A stretch of DNA of 64,000 nt from Vagococcus allomyrinae. Its GTDB lineage: Bacteria > Bacillota > Bacilli > Lactobacillales > Vagococcaceae. A program made the position numbers and the translations under genes. The notes beneath the pieces were generated by a model. The model saw only the letters and a program-made list of their open reading frames with translations, was not told where the DNA came from and did not search any database. Shown here piece after piece: positions 62,997 to 64,000 of the stretch. Position 1 is the stretch's first letter. The number at the start of each line of letters is the position of its first letter. The stretch is taken from NCBI RefSeq assembly GCF_017829975.1, contig NZ_JAEEGA010000004.1:248001-312000 (forward strand). Reading direction: 5' to 3'.

Positions 62997-64000
62997 TTAT
63001 ACCTCACTCATTATTTTTTTAACCATCTTTTTATCACCAACCGTAAACATACAGTTCACAAGTAAATGGGGAATGGTCACTTCATTTGTAAAATTGACAG
63101 TTGTCAAAATCAAATCAATTTCTTGATACTTTTCGATATTCTCCAAAAATTTTCGGTAAGGTAAGACCTCAACTATCTCGATCTCTGGAAAAGCATTGGT
63201 GACCTTAACTCTTAGTAACTCTGAGGTTCCAACGCCCGAACTACAGACTATCAAGATTTTTTTACTGTATTTTTCAGCTTCCAAATGCTTAGCGAAATAG
63301 ATGGTAATAAAACCAATCTCATCTTCAGAAATACGCTTAATTTCATACCTCTTTTCTATTCTTCGGGTTATCATGCAAACTATATCATGAAGCAAAGCAT
63401 ACTCTCCTTTAATTTCCGACAACATACCATTGGTAATGCTCATTTGACGCTTTACTCGATAGAGCATTGGCCGAATATGATTGACCAAATCTAAATACAA
63501 TTTAGGCCGCGCCATAACCTGTGGGTAATGCTGGCTGATTAACTCGATGTAATCTGATGTAACGCCTTCAGCCAAAAGACTTTCGTTAGTCGATTGACAA
63601 TACGAAATACCTGACGATACTAAATATTGAAACAGGTAATAAACTTCAATTTCAGGTAAAGACACACTCAAGTAGCGAGAGACATTGTCAATTACTTGAT
63701 AAGCAATGAGATACAATTCTTCATTTTCAGCAATCCTTTTCTGTTCCTCGCTACTAATTGTCTCAGAAGTCATTTGTAGAACTCGCCCTTCTCGAAAACG
63801 ATTAATCAAAATCGTTAGATGAGCGATAATATTAATATTATATGGATAAGGTACCTCCTTTTTTAATGGCACTTCTATTTTTTCTATCACTTGTTGACGA
63901 ATAAAAGTGACATCGTAGTCATTTGAAAATCCATCTTTTAGCAACAAAGAGGTTTCATCTAAAATTTCCATATCATTAATCACTCGATTGATTTCTTCTC
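62997..64000 (-). CDS. PRD-containing PTS regulator with EIIB-like domain (N-terminus cut by window)
   Basis: The frame stays open past the apparent start at 63983 to the window edge, so the protein is cut at its N-terminus. The visible part has PRD helices (IAHLTILINRFREG and DEIGFITIYFAKHLEAE) and a C-terminal EIIB-like domain (ILIVCSSGVGTSELLRVKV). Full members are usually 500-700 residues with HTH domains at the missing end. No EIIA domain follows; a separate EIIA gene starts right after. It probably controls the PTS/aldolase operon that it heads. Confidence 0.85.
   Translation of the reverse strand, partial: EEINRVINDMEILDETSLLLKDGFSNDYDVTFIRQQVIEKIEVPLKKEVPYPYNINIIAHLTILINRFREGRVLQMTSETISSEEQKRIAENEELYLIAYQVIDNVSRYLSVSLPEIEVYYLFQYLVSSGISYCQSTNESLLAEGVTSDYIELISQHYPQVMARPKLYLDLVNHIRPMLYRVKRQMSITNGMLSEIKGEYALLHDIVCMITRRIEKRYEIKRISEDEIGFITIYFAKHLEAEKYSKKILIVCSSGVGTSELLRVKVTNAFPEIEIVEVLPYRKFLENIEKYQEIDLILTTVNFTNEVTIPHLLVNCMFTVGDKKMVKKIMSEV

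Noticed and set aside
1-64000. CRISPR arrays, tRNA, rRNA or riboswitch
   Set aside because: No regular short direct repeats, tRNA-like cloverleaf with CCA end, rRNA stretches or recognisable riboswitch cores were noticed on either strand.

Overview
The window looks like a chromosomal stretch from a low-GC Gram-positive bacterium of the order Lactobacillales, most likely Enterococcus or a close relative. This is inferred from strong AGGAGG ribosome sites, TTG starts, many PTS operons with PRD regulators, ABC sugar importers without their own ATPase, an Rgg-type regulator and Gram-positive lipoproteins. No tRNA, rRNA or CRISPR array was seen. The organism call is inference; no marker gene is present.

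Layout. (1) 1-6573: a tightly coupled pair on the minus strand (SF1 helicase plus a DUF6119/TIGR04141-type protein, cut by the window edge), a membrane-anchored protein, and an Rgg regulator divergent from a tiny ORF that resembles a short hydrophobic pheromone (SHP). (2) 6641-12770: a fructan/sucrose locus of LacI repressor, GH32 hydrolase and an LplABC-type importer, with a clear promoter and two identical LacI-type operators. (3) 13029-19326: a PRD activator, a fructose-family PTS (EIIA, EIIBC) and a GH38 alpha-mannosidase, matching mannosylglycerate-type utilisation. (4) 19457-27100: GNAT acetyltransferase, then a variable island with an AAA_13 ATPase, a PD-(D/E)XK nuclease, a serine recombinase flanked by repeats, a lipoprotein and a TGA-interrupted zinc-ribbon gene. 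(5) 27300-32004: a lactose-family PTS with a NagB-like protein and a divergent PRD regulator.

(6) 32076-46607: a large alpha-mannoside/N-glycan locus: YesN/YesM two-component system, GH31, a MalEFG-type importer, GH76, a second MalEFG-type importer, GH125, and a divergent GntR/LacI-hybrid regulator with a perfect 15-bp inverted-repeat operator. All glycosidases lack signal peptides, so oligosaccharides are probably imported whole and cut in the cytoplasm. No ABC ATPase is encoded for any of the three importers, so a shared MsmX-like ATPase elsewhere is implied. (7) 46777-48966: small membrane proteins and lipoproteins, one apparently using an AUA start, and several orphan terminators. (8) 48972-57276: a mannose-family PTS operon with two dehydrogenases, UxuA, KDPG aldolase and a HAD phosphatase, divergent from an RpiR regulator (58223-59113). 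(9) 59304-64000: a fructose-family PTS with two class II aldolases and a PRD regulator cut by the right edge.

The most unusual items are the Rgg/SHP-like pair with its membrane-protein target, the helicase/DUF6119 cassette, the AAA_13 ATPase with a possible RNase triad, the recombinase-associated repeats, and the KDPG pathway that lacks a visible KDG kinase.
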